DNA of 11,925 nucleotides from Streptomyces sp. NRRL F-4489 (GTDB lineage: Bacteria; Actinomycetota; Actinomycetes; Streptomycetales; Streptomycetaceae): positions 1-11,925 of the forward strand of contig NZ_LLZI01000049.1 in assembly GCF_001509485.1 (NCBI RefSeq), in the 5' to 3' direction. Every line of letters begins with the position of its first letter. The first letter of the stretch is position 1. The notes beneath the pieces are model-generated. The model was not told the origin of the DNA, ran no database searches, and saw nothing but the letters and a program-made list of their open reading frames with translations. Position numbers and translations under genes: made by a program. Shown here in pieces: positions 6,610 to 11,925 of the stretch.

Positions 6610-6942
6610 TCAGACCCGGCCCCGGCACAGCTCCAGCAGCGTCATCGCCAGCGCGGTGCCCGGCCGCCCGAGCTGGTCGCGGTAGTGGCCGAGGATCTCC
6701 ATCTCCCGGGAGAGGTTCACCCGGCGTCCGCCGGAGGCGATCCGCTCGCGCTGGATGACCGCGGAGACCGCCATCCGCTCCTGCACCAGCCCGATGATCC
6801 GGCCGTCGAGATCGTCGATCCGGCGCCGGGCGTCCTTGATCACGCCGGCCGCCTCCGGGGTGCGCGCGCCGGTATCCGGGACGGCGCCCTCAGGGGCGGT
6901 GGCGGTGCGGGTGTCGGTGTGGGTCTGGCTCGTCATGTCCAT
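6610..6942 (-). CDS. chorismate mutase, AroQ class, stand-alone (Rv0948c type)
   Basis: A 110-residue cytoplasmic enzyme that rearranges chorismate to prephenate, the branch point to phenylalanine and tyrosine. Residues 1-33 are a polar, probably disordered extension; the AroQ helical domain spans about 34-110. By alignment with E. coli and M. tuberculosis mutases from memory, active-site positions are Arg39 (from the partner subunit), Arg56, Arg67, Arg79 and Glu80, in [25 protein letters not shown] and SREME. Arg67 stands where E. coli has Lys39, as in the mycobacterial enzyme. ATG 6942 is chosen because AGGAG lies 8 bp upstream; ATG 6936, two codons later, is possible. Small actinobacterial mutases of this kind are weak alone and are activated by binding DAHP synthase; that partner is not in the window. 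The gene is divergent from guaA and ends in a hairpin. Confidence 0.88.
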   Translation of the reverse strand: MDMTSQTHTDTRTATAPEGAVPDTGARTPEAAGVIKDARRRIDDLDGRIIGLVQERMAVSAVIQRERIASGGRRVNLSREMEILGHYRDQLGRPGTALAMTLLELCRGRV

Positions 6943-7007
6943 TTCCGTATCTCCTGGGGATGGACCCCGGGAGCCGTGGGACCGAAACCGGCCCCGGACA
7001 GACACAA

Positions 7008-7037
7008 GCGCCCCGGACCGTCATCGGCCCGGGGCGC
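7008..7037. other. strong hairpin in the chorismate mutase-guaA divergent region
   Basis: GCGCCCCGG (7008-7016) pairs with CCGGGGCGC (7029-7037), and after one A-C mismatch CCG pairs with CGG around a TCAT tetraloop. This gives 12 pairs with one mismatch. It looks like a terminator but no gene ends here on either strand. It could block read-through between the divergent units or lie in a leader transcript of one of them. Confidence 0.6.
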
Positions 7038-7071
7038 CTGGGGAAGTCGCTCGTCAGATCAAGCAAGCGCG

Positions 7072-7104
7072 ACCATGGCAGCCGGACGGGCCGGTGCCAT
7101 AGGT
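7072..7104. other. second hairpin upstream of guaA
   Basis: ATGGCA (7075-7080) pairs with TGCCAT (7095-7100), CCGG (7082-7085) with CCGG (7091-7094) around loop ACGGG, and ACC (7072-7074) with GGT (7102-7104) past a bulged A. About 13 pairs form in total. It ends 48 bp before the putative guaA -10 element. If guaA is also transcribed from farther upstream, this and the 7008-7037 hairpin would lie in its leader. Confidence 0.5.
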
Positions 7105-7122
7105 AAAGACGAAGGTCAGCTG

Positions 7123-7157
7123 CTTGGACATGGCGCCAAGTATGAGCCCGTTAGAAT
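7123..7157 (+). promoter_or_regulatory. putative guaA promoter region: inverted repeat plus -10 element
   Basis: TAGAAT (7152-7157) is a good -10 element, placing the start of transcription about 38 bp before the guaA GTG. No good -35 lies 16-18 bp upstream; TTGGAC at 7124-7129 is 22 bp away, which is too far. CTTGG (7123-7127) and CCAAG (7136-7140) form an inverted repeat that contains the palindrome TGGCGCCA, positioned where an operator or activator site would be. The assignment rests on the -10 and its location only. Confidence 0.4.
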
Positions 7158-7200
7158 CGAAAGTCCAACCCCTGCTCCACACCGCCGGAAGGCCGCCGAA

Positions 7201-8787
7201 GTGCCATCAGCACCCCCTGCCGCCGCCCCGGACGTCGTCCTCGTAGTCGACTTCGGCGCACAGTACGCCCAGCTCATCGCCCGCCGGGTCCGCGAGGCCC
7301 GGGTCTACAGCGAGATCGTGCCGTCCACCATGCCGGTGGCCGAGATGCTCGCCAAGAACCCGAAGGCGATCATCCTCTCCGGCGGTCCCTCGTCGGTGTA
7401 CGAAGAAGGCGCGCCCAGCCTCGACCGCGCGCTGTTCGAGGCCGGCGTCCCGGTCTTCGGCATGTGCTACGGCTTCCAGCTGATGGCGATCACCCTCGGC
7501 GGCACGGTCGACAACACCGGCGCCCGCGAGTACGGCCGCACCGCGCTCTCCGTCAGCAAGCCCGCCTCCACGCTCTTCGAGGGCACGCCCACCGAGCAGT
7601 CGGTGTGGATGTCGCACGGCGACGCCTGCTCCGCCGCCCCCGAGGGCTTCACGGTCACCGCGTCCACCGAGCTGGTCCCCGTCGCCGCGTTCGAGAACGA
7701 CGAGAAGAAGCTCTACGGCGTGCAGTACCACCCCGAGGTGATGCACTCCACGCACGGCCAGCAGGTGCTGGAGCACTTCCTCTACCGCGGCGCGGGCCTG
7801 CGGCCGACGTGGACGACCACCAGCGTGGTCGAGGAGCAGGTCGCCGCGATCCGCGAGCAGGTCGGCAGCAAGCGCGCGATCTGCGGGCTGTCCGGCGGCG
7901 TGGACTCCGCGGTCGCCGCCGCCCTCGTCCAGAAGGCCATCGGCGACCAGCTGACCTGCGTCTACGTCGACCACGGCCTGATGCGCAAGGGCGAGACCGA
8001 GCAGGTCGAGAAGGACTTCGTGGCGGCCACGGGCGTGCAGCTCAAGGTCGTCGACGCCGCCGAGCGGTTCCTGACCGCGCTCAAGGGGGTCACCGACCCC
8101 GAGGAGAAGCGGAAGATCATCGGCCGGGAGTTCATCCGGGTCTTCGAGCAGGCCCAGGCCGAGCTGGTCGCCGAGGCCGGCGCCGAGGGCGAGGAAGTGG
8201 CCTTCCTGGTCCAGGGCACGCTCTACCCGGACATCGTGGAGTCCGGCGGCGGTACGGGCACCGCCAACATCAAGTCGCACCACAACGTCGGCGGGCTGCC
8301 CGACGACATCGAGTTCGAGCTGGTCGAGCCGCTGCGCAAGCTGTTCAAGGACGAGGTCCGGATGGTCGGCGCCGAGCTGGGCCTGCCCGAGGAGATCGTC
8401 CAGCGCCAGCCGTTCCCCGGCCCCGGCCTGGGCATCCGGATCGTCGGCGAGGTCACCCAGGAGCGCCTGGACCTGCTGCGCGAGGCCGACGCGATCGCCC
8501 GCGAGGAGCTCACGGCGGCCGGTCTGGACCGCGAGATCTGGCAGTGCCCGGTGGTGCTGCTGGCCGACGTCCGCTCGGTCGGCGTCCAGGGCGACGGCCG
8601 CACGTACGGCCACCCCGTCGTGCTCCGCCCGGTCTCGTCCGAGGACGCCATGACCGCGGACTGGACGCGTATGCCGTACGACGTCCTGGCCCGGATCTCC
8701 ACCCGGATCACCAACGAGGTCGCCGACGTCAACCGCGTCGTGCTGGACGTCACCAGCAAGCCGCCGGGGACGATCGAGTGGGAGTGA
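7201..8787 (+). CDS. guaA: GMP synthase (glutamine-hydrolysing)
   Basis: This 528-residue cytoplasmic enzyme converts XMP to GMP using ATP and glutamine, the last step of de novo GMP synthesis. The N-terminal class I glutamine amidotransferase domain (about 11-200) has SGGPSSVY (60-67), the nucleophile Cys89 in GMCYGFQLM, and His177/Glu179 in YHPEV, a complete triad. The ATP-pyrophosphatase domain follows with the P-loop SGGVDS (231-236) and the [10 protein letters not shown] segment (256-265). The C-terminal dimerisation domain contains [14 protein letters not shown] and ends in the typical KPPGTIEWE. Length and domain order are normal. I chose GTG 7201 because GGAAGG (7187-7192) lies 8 bp upstream and the protein then begins about 10 residues before the conserved [18 protein letters not shown]. 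An in-frame ATG at 7075 would add 42 atypical residues and override the promoter-like sequence. It is transcribed alone, with a terminator after it. Confidence 0.97.
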   Translation: MPSAPPAAAPDVVLVVDFGAQYAQLIARRVREARVYSEIVPSTMPVAEMLAKNPKAIILSGGPSSVYEEGAPSLDRALFEAGVPVFGMCYGFQLMAITLGGTVDNTGAREYGRTALSVSKPASTLFEGTPTEQSVWMSHGDACSAAPEGFTVTASTELVPVAAFENDEKKLYGVQYHPEVMHSTHGQQVLEHFLYRGAGLRPTWTTTSVVEEQVAAIREQVGSKRAICGLSGGVDSAVAAALVQKAIGDQLTCVYVDHGLMRKGETEQVEKDFVAATGVQLKVVDAAERFLTALKGVTDPEEKRKIIGREFIRVFEQAQAELVAEAGAEGEEVAFLVQGTLYPDIVESGGGTGTANIKSHHNVGGLPDDIEFELVEPLRKLFKDEVRMVGAELGLPEEIVQRQPFPGPGLGIRIVGEVTQERLDLLREADAIAREELTAAGLDREIWQCPVVLLADVRSVGVQGDGRTYGHPVVLRPVSSEDAMTADWTRMPYDVLARISTRITNEVADVNRVVLDVTSKPPGTIEWE

Positions 8788-8810
8788 CCCCCTCCCGTTG
8801 ACCACGTGCC

Positions 8811-8844
8811 GACGCCGCCGCCCGGATGCCCGGGGGGCGGCGTC
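8811..8844 (+). terminator. guaA terminator hairpin
   Basis: GACGCCGCC (8811-8819) pairs perfectly with GGCGGCGTC (8836-8844) over 9 bp, and CCCGG/CCGGG inside extends the stem by 5 bp around ATGC. It begins 23 bp after the guaA stop codon. GC-rich without a T-tract. Confidence 0.75.
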
Positions 8845-8919
8845 GCCGTATTCGGGGGGCGGGGGGATCGCGAGCGTGGACGGGGGCGCGTACGGCCGGT
8901 GGCGCGCCGGGCCGGATGG

Positions 8920-8987
8920 TTGACGGTCGAGGGGTCGCGGCGGAAGATGGAGTGCGTAATTCCGTAATACGACATCCGCTATCCGCT
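8920..8987 (+). promoter_or_regulatory. putative promoter and direct repeats upstream of the reductase gene
   Basis: TTGACG (8920-8925) is a near-consensus -35; GAAGAT (8943-8948) lies 17 bp downstream as a weak -10. Between this and the gene are two direct repeats in a locally AT-richer patch: CGTAAT at 8955-8960 and 8963-8968, and ATCCGCT at 8974-8980 and 8981-8987 (exact tandem). Paired repeats just after a promoter suggest a repressor site, but I recognise no specific regulator. Confidence 0.4.
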
Positions 8988-9012
8988 CTGCGGAAGAAGT
9001 GAGTCGCACGCT

Positions 9013-9900
9013 ATGAGCACCATCGCTTTCCTCGGCCTCGGCATCATGGGCAGCCCCATGGCGGTGAACCTCGCCAAGGCCGGGCACACCGTACGCGGCT
9101 GGAACCGCAGCCCCGGCAAGGCGGGCGCGCTGGTCGCCGCGGGCGGCACCGAGGCTCGTTCGGTCGCCGAGGCGGTCGCGGACGCGGACGTGGTCATCAC
9201 CATGGTCCCCGCGTCCCCGCAGGTCGAGGCGCTCGCCTATGGGCCCGAGGGCATCCTGGAGCACGCCCGCTCCGGCGCCCTGCTGATCGATATGTCGTCC
9301 ATCACCCCGCAGACCTCCATCGACCTGGCGAAGAAGGCCGCCGCCAAGGGCATTCGCGTCCTGGACGCCCCGGTCTCCGGCGGCGAGGCCGGCGCCGTCG
9401 AGGGCGTCCTGTCGATCATGGTCGGCGGTGAGCGGGCCGACTTCGACGCCGCCCGCCCCGTCCTGGAGGCCGTCGGCTCCACCGTCGTCCACTGCGGACC
9501 GCACGGCTCCGGCCAGACGGTCAAGGCCGCCAACCAGCTCATCGTCGCGGTCAACATCCAGGCGTGCGCGGAGGCCGTGGTCTTCCTGGAGAAGTCCGGC
9601 GTGGACCTCGCCGCGGCCCTGGACGTCCTCAACGGCGGCCTGGCCGGCTCCACCGTCCTGACCCGCAAGAAGGACAACTTCCTCCAGCGCTCCTACGACC
9701 CGGGCTTCAAGCTCGAACTCCACCACAAGGACATGGGCATCGTCACCGACGCCGCCCGCACGGTCGGCGCGCCGCTGCCGGTCGGCGCCGCCGCGGCCCA
9801 GCTCATCGCCTCCGCGGTGGCCCGCGGCGACGGCGCGCTGGACCACTCGGCGCTGCTGCGCGGCGTGGAGCTGCTGAGCGGTTACGGGGGCGGGGAGTAG
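9013..9900 (+). CDS. 2-hydroxy-3-oxopropionate (tartronate semialdehyde) reductase-type beta-hydroxyacid dehydrogenase
   Basis: A 295-residue cytoplasmic NAD(P)-dependent dehydrogenase of the 3-hydroxyisobutyrate dehydrogenase superfamily. The N-terminal Rossmann motif is FLGLGIMGSPMAVNL (6-20). The substrate-binding signature DAPVSGGEAGA lies at 118-128, and the catalytic Lys171 is in GSGQTVKAANQ with Asn174 after it. The C-terminal helical domain contains GFKLELHHKDMGIVTDAAR (231-249), the HKD motif typical of the family. The C-terminus (GDGALDHSALLRGVELLSG) resembles Streptomyces proteins annotated as tartronate semialdehyde reductase, which makes glycerate in glyoxylate use. 3-Hydroxyisobutyrate dehydrogenase of valine breakdown is the main alternative. 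Glyoxylate carboligase and hydroxypyruvate isomerase, the usual partners, are not in the window. ATG 9013 fits the family N-terminus exactly, though its Shine-Dalgarno (GTGAG, 9 bp upstream) is weak. Confidence 0.85.
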   Translation: MSTIAFLGLGIMGSPMAVNLAKAGHTVRGWNRSPGKAGALVAAGGTEARSVAEAVADADVVITMVPASPQVEALAYGPEGILEHARSGALLIDMSSITPQTSIDLAKKAAAKGIRVLDAPVSGGEAGAVEGVLSIMVGGERADFDAARPVLEAVGSTVVHCGPHGSGQTVKAANQLIVAVNIQACAEAVVFLEKSGVDLAAALDVLNGGLAGSTVLTRKKDNFLQRSYDPGFKLELHHKDMGIVTDAARTVGAPLPVGAAAAQLIASAVARGDGALDHSALLRGVELLSGYGGGE

Positions 9901-9913
9901 GTCGGGGGCGGCG

Positions 9914-10040
9914 CTGTACGGGGGCGGTTGGTGGCTGTGCGGGGCCGGCCGGCGGCTTTTACGGGCGCGGTGGGTGGTTGTACGGGCTCGGTCGACGGCT
10001 TTGCGGATCAGGCCGGTGGTCGTACGGGCCTGGCCTCCGG
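9914..10040. repeat. 21-bp imperfect tandem repeat, six units
   Basis: Six contiguous units, at 9914-9934, 9935-9955, 9956-9977 (22 bp), 9978-9998, 9999-10019 and 10020-10040. The approximate consensus is YTGTACGGGCNCGGYNGGYGG; the TNYGGG core and terminal GG are best kept. It fills most of the gap between the reductase stop and the aldolase ribosome binding site. All frames through it are uninterrupted in places because 21 is a multiple of three, but no frame has a start with a ribosome binding site, so it appears non-coding. Copy number probably varies between strains. Confidence 0.8.
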
Positions 10041-10102
10041 ACGAACCGGAGGGTAGCTTCCGCCCAGCACCGGGAGCCGTACGCGCCAGGAGGAGAGCCG
10101 CG

Positions 10103-10888
10103 ATGCCCGAGCCGACGCCGATACCCACCGACCAGCTGCACTTCGCGCTGCCGCCGACGCACCCCACCGCCGCGGAGGAGCGCCGCTACCGCAAGGAGCG
10201 CCTGGTGGCCGCGGTGCGCCTCTTCGGCCGCCACGGGCTGGACGAGGGCGTCTCCGGCCAACTCACCGTCCGCGACCCGGAGTTCGCCGACTGCTTCTGG
10301 ACCAACCCGTTCGGCGTCCCGTTCGCGCTGCTGACCGTGAGCGATCTCGTCCTCGTCAACGGCGACGGCAAGGTCGTCGAGGGGCGCCACCACGTCAACC
10401 AGGCGGCGTTCACCCTGCACGCGGAGATCCACCGGGCCCGCCCGGACGTCGTCGCCGCCGCGCACAGCCACTCCCCGTACGGCCGCGCGCTCTCCGCGCT
10501 CGGCGAGCCGCTGGAGCCGATCACCCAGGACGCCTGCGCCTTCTACGAGGACCACGCCGTCCACGCCGCCTATACGGGTGTGGCGGTGGACCCCGGGGAG
10601 GCGCGGCGGGTCGCCGCCGTACTCGGCCCGCACAAGGCCGTGATCCTGCGGAACCACGGGGTGCTGACGGTCGGCGATTCGGTGGACGCGGCGGCCTGGT
10701 GGCTGCTCGCCCTGGAGCGCTGCTGCCAGGTGCAGCTGGCGGCGAAGGCGGCCGGCACCCCCGTCCCGATAGCGCACGAGGACGCCGTGCGCACCCGGGA
10801 GCAGCTGGGCAGCGACCTGGTCGCGTGGATCAACTACCAGCCGCTGTACCAGCAGATCGCCCGGGGGGAGCCGGAGATGTTCGAGTAG
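10103..10888 (+). CDS. class II aldolase / adducin-fold family protein
   Basis: A 261-residue protein starting at ATG 10103, with a strong AGGAGGAG (10088-10095) upstream. The aldolase II domain spans about 28-235. Two zinc-ligand histidines are visible in AAAHSHSPYG (His121, His123), and His185 in ILRNHGVLTVG is the third. In fuculose-phosphate aldolase, PSSE supplies a catalytic Glu about 11 residues before the RPD of the next helix; here the corresponding stretch is HHVNQAAFTLHAEIHRARPD, with Ala102 at that position. Metal binding is thus likely, but classical aldolase chemistry is doubtful. Related proteins act as aldolases, epimerases, decarboxylases or dehydratases on small hydroxyacids or sugar phosphates; I cannot choose a substrate. 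It lies 202 bp downstream of the reductase on the same strand, separated by the tandem repeat, so co-transcription is possible but unproven. Confidence 0.85.
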   Translation: MPEPTPIPTDQLHFALPPTHPTAAEERRYRKERLVAAVRLFGRHGLDEGVSGQLTVRDPEFADCFWTNPFGVPFALLTVSDLVLVNGDGKVVEGRHHVNQAAFTLHAEIHRARPDVVAAAHSHSPYGRALSALGEPLEPITQDACAFYEDHAVHAAYTGVAVDPGEARRVAAVLGPHKAVILRNHGVLTVGDSVDAAAWWLLALERCCQVQLAAKAAGTPVPIAHEDAVRTREQLGSDLVAWINYQPLYQQIARGEPEMFE

Positions 10889-10895
10889 GGGGTCG

Positions 10896-10933
10896 GCCGG
10901 GCGGGGCGCCCGGCGGGGCGACTGGTGCCCCGC
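10896..10933. terminator. overlapping hairpins between convergent genes
   Basis: GCCGGG (10896-10901) pairs with CCCGGC (10909-10914). GCGGGGC (10913-10919) pairs with GCCCCGC (10927-10933) around a 7-nt loop. The two stems share two bases at 10913-10914. They start 7 bp after the aldolase stop and end 21 bp before the stop of the convergent minus-strand gene, so they can terminate both transcripts. Confidence 0.65.
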
Positions 10934-10954
10934 GCGCCGCCGCCCTCCGCGTCG

Positions 10955-11713
10955 TCACACCCCCGGGAAGAGATCCAGGAACGTCCCCGCGTCCGCCGCC
11001 GGCCCCCGGCTGAACGGCGCGTCGAAGTCCCAGACCAGCACCAGCAGGAACGCGATCAGCGCACTGAACACGCCCGCCATCAGCATCTCCCGCCCCGACC
11101 GCCGGATCTGCAGCGTGAACATCACCGCGATGGACACCACGCCCCCGATGATCAGCCCGAACCACACCACCCCCGGGAGCGTCGAATCCGCCGCGTCCGC
11201 ACGGGCGGTGCGCGCGCTGTCCACCGCCGCGACCTGATCGACCAGCGGCTGGTACGACTCCCGCTCGAAATCGTCCTTCGCGTGGTAGCCGATCACATCG
11301 GACCGGATCTTCCCCAGCAGTTCGGCGCCGCGGTCGGTGAGCCGCCCGTGCTCGGCCATCACCGGCCATTCCTTGTGGACGACATGGCTGACATAGGAGT
11401 TGACGTCCCGGCGCACGGTGTCCCGTACGGGCGCGGGCCAGGCTTGGACGCGTGCGCTGACCTCGTGCAGCGCCTGCGCCTCGGCCCGCATGGTGTCCTC
11501 GGCGGTGGACCGGGCCTCCCAGACACCGGCGATGGCCAGGCCCAGCACGATCGCGTAGACCACCCCCACCATCATCGTCAGGTACTCGATCACATCGGGC
11601 GTTTCGGACGGGTCGTCGTCCTCGCTGATCCGGCGCTCCTTGAGGACGGTGATGGTCAGGACGACACCGCAGACCGCGGCCATGGCGAGGGTCAGTACCA
11701 GCCACTGCGACAT
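10955..11713 (-). CDS. DUF4239-family integral membrane protein
   Basis: A 252-residue membrane protein whose ATG at 11713 follows AGGAGGT (11724-11718) by 4 bp. Hydrophobic segments are at about 4-24, 44-65, 181-201 and 211-229, giving four helices in two pairs. The long loop between pairs (about 66-178) is polar and helical, with ARSTAEDTMRAEAQALHEVS after the second helix. A short acidic stretch (SEDDDPSETPD, 30-40) separates the first two helices. This layout and the 'GxxYAIVLGLAIAGVW..' helix match the DUF4239 (bestrophin-like) family as I remember it, common in actinobacteria; transport or channel activity is only suggested by the fold comparison. It is convergent with the aldolase gene. 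Upstream, 11714-11925 shows no further gene on either strand that I can support. Confidence 0.8.
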   Translation of the reverse strand: MSQWLVLTLAMAAVCGVVLTITVLKERRISEDDDPSETPDVIEYLTMMVGVVYAIVLGLAIAGVWEARSTAEDTMRAEAQALHEVSARVQAWPAPVRDTVRRDVNSYVSHVVHKEWPVMAEHGRLTDRGAELLGKIRSDVIGYHAKDDFERESYQPLVDQVAAVDSARTARADAADSTLPGVVWFGLIIGGVVSIAVMFTLQIRRSGREMLMAGVFSALIAFLLVLVWDFDAPFSRGPAADAGTFLDLFPGV

Positions 11714-11925
11714 GGAGACCTCCTACGAGGAACTGCGCCCGCCGGAACGGGACGTGGAGCGCGAACGGGGACGGAGAGCGGCACCGGCCAGCACGGCCGG
11801 CGTGGTGATCAGGAGCGTCCTGGTCACCACCGACCGCCCGTGGTGGGGCTGGGAACGGGCCGGGGTGTAGGCGTGCGGGCGCGCGGGGGTCGGGCGGGGC
11901 GCGGGCGGCGGGGACGGGGGTGCGG

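Noticed and set aside
6943..7005. Upstream start extending the chorismate mutase by 21 residues
   Set aside because: AGGAG lies inside the extension and positions ATG 6942 as the start.
7126..7152. SigR-type promoter (GGAAT-N18-GTT) for guaA
   Set aside because: The spacing to GTT fits, but the upstream element matches the consensus at too few positions.
7075..7200. In-frame ATG that would extend GuaA by 42 residues
   Set aside because: GTG 7201 has a Shine-Dalgarno and gives the normal family length; the extension overlaps a hairpin and the -10 element.
7040..7200. Purine riboswitch upstream of guaA
   Set aside because: I could not find the conserved three-way-junction core of purine riboswitches; the two hairpins are simple stem-loops.
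9914..10040. CRISPR array
   Set aside because: The repeats are contiguous, without unique spacers, and there are no cas genes.
7207..10167. 986-codon minus-strand frame opposite guaA and the reductase gene
   Set aside because: It is antisense to two clear genes, with composition typical of a high-GC shadow.
11723..11830. About 35-codon minus-strand open frame ending at the ribosome binding site of the DUF4239 gene
   Set aside because: No ribosome binding site, no recognisable sequence, and a Ser/Arg-rich end typical of chance frames.

Overview
The window looks like chromosomal core DNA from a Streptomyces or a close relative. GC is very high, with G or C at almost every third codon position. 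GTG is used as a start codon, terminators are GC-rich hairpins without T-tracts, and the proteins carry actinobacterial signatures: a GabD2-type dehydrogenase, a ChoD-type GMC oxidase with a four-Cys motif, an LAETG sortase substrate, and an Rv0948c-type chorismate mutase. There are no transposases, integrases, CRISPR arrays, tRNAs or rRNAs.

Layout. Bases 1-746 are the 3' end of a membrane-anchored protein, probably the extracytoplasmic tail of a Ser/Thr kinase. An NAD(P)-dependent succinate-semialdehyde dehydrogenase (898-2565, possibly leaderless) follows. Next come a dispersed intergenic repeat with hairpins (2566-2662) and a GMC oxidoreductase (2684-4537). A symmetrical terminator (4544-4574) separates the oxidoreductase from a convergent, secreted, sortase-anchored protein (4597-5685, minus). 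From 5686 to 6609 there is no supportable gene. That stretch holds a run of four perfect hairpins (5912-6060), a 9-bp tandem repeat and several more inverted repeats.

A stand-alone AroQ chorismate mutase (6610-6942, minus) is divergent from guaA, GMP synthase (7201-8787), with two strong hairpins between them. After a terminator come a tartronate-semialdehyde-reductase-type dehydrogenase (9013-9900), six 21-bp tandem repeats (9914-10040) and a class II aldolase/adducin-fold protein (10103-10888). A four-helix membrane protein of the DUF4239 family (10955-11713, minus) is convergent with it. Bases 11714-11925 contain only its ribosome binding site and no further gene I can support.

The genes do not form one pathway. 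They are single-gene housekeeping or accessory metabolic units separated by hairpin terminators: purine synthesis (guaA), aromatic amino acid synthesis (chorismate mutase), semialdehyde and hydroxyacid oxidoreduction, and cell-surface display. The two dehydrogenase/oxidase genes at the left and the reductase/aldolase pair at the right could each be co-transcribed, but repeats and gaps of about 120-200 bp separate them.

I did not find an obviously new multi-gene system. The most unusual material is non-coding. On the minus strand, two hairpins in the 5912-6060 array have loops of six and ten consecutive C, which recalls the actinobacterial 6C RNA architecture. The 21-bp tandem repeat and the dispersed repeat are the next most notable items. 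The anchored protein also carries two sortase-like motifs one residue apart.
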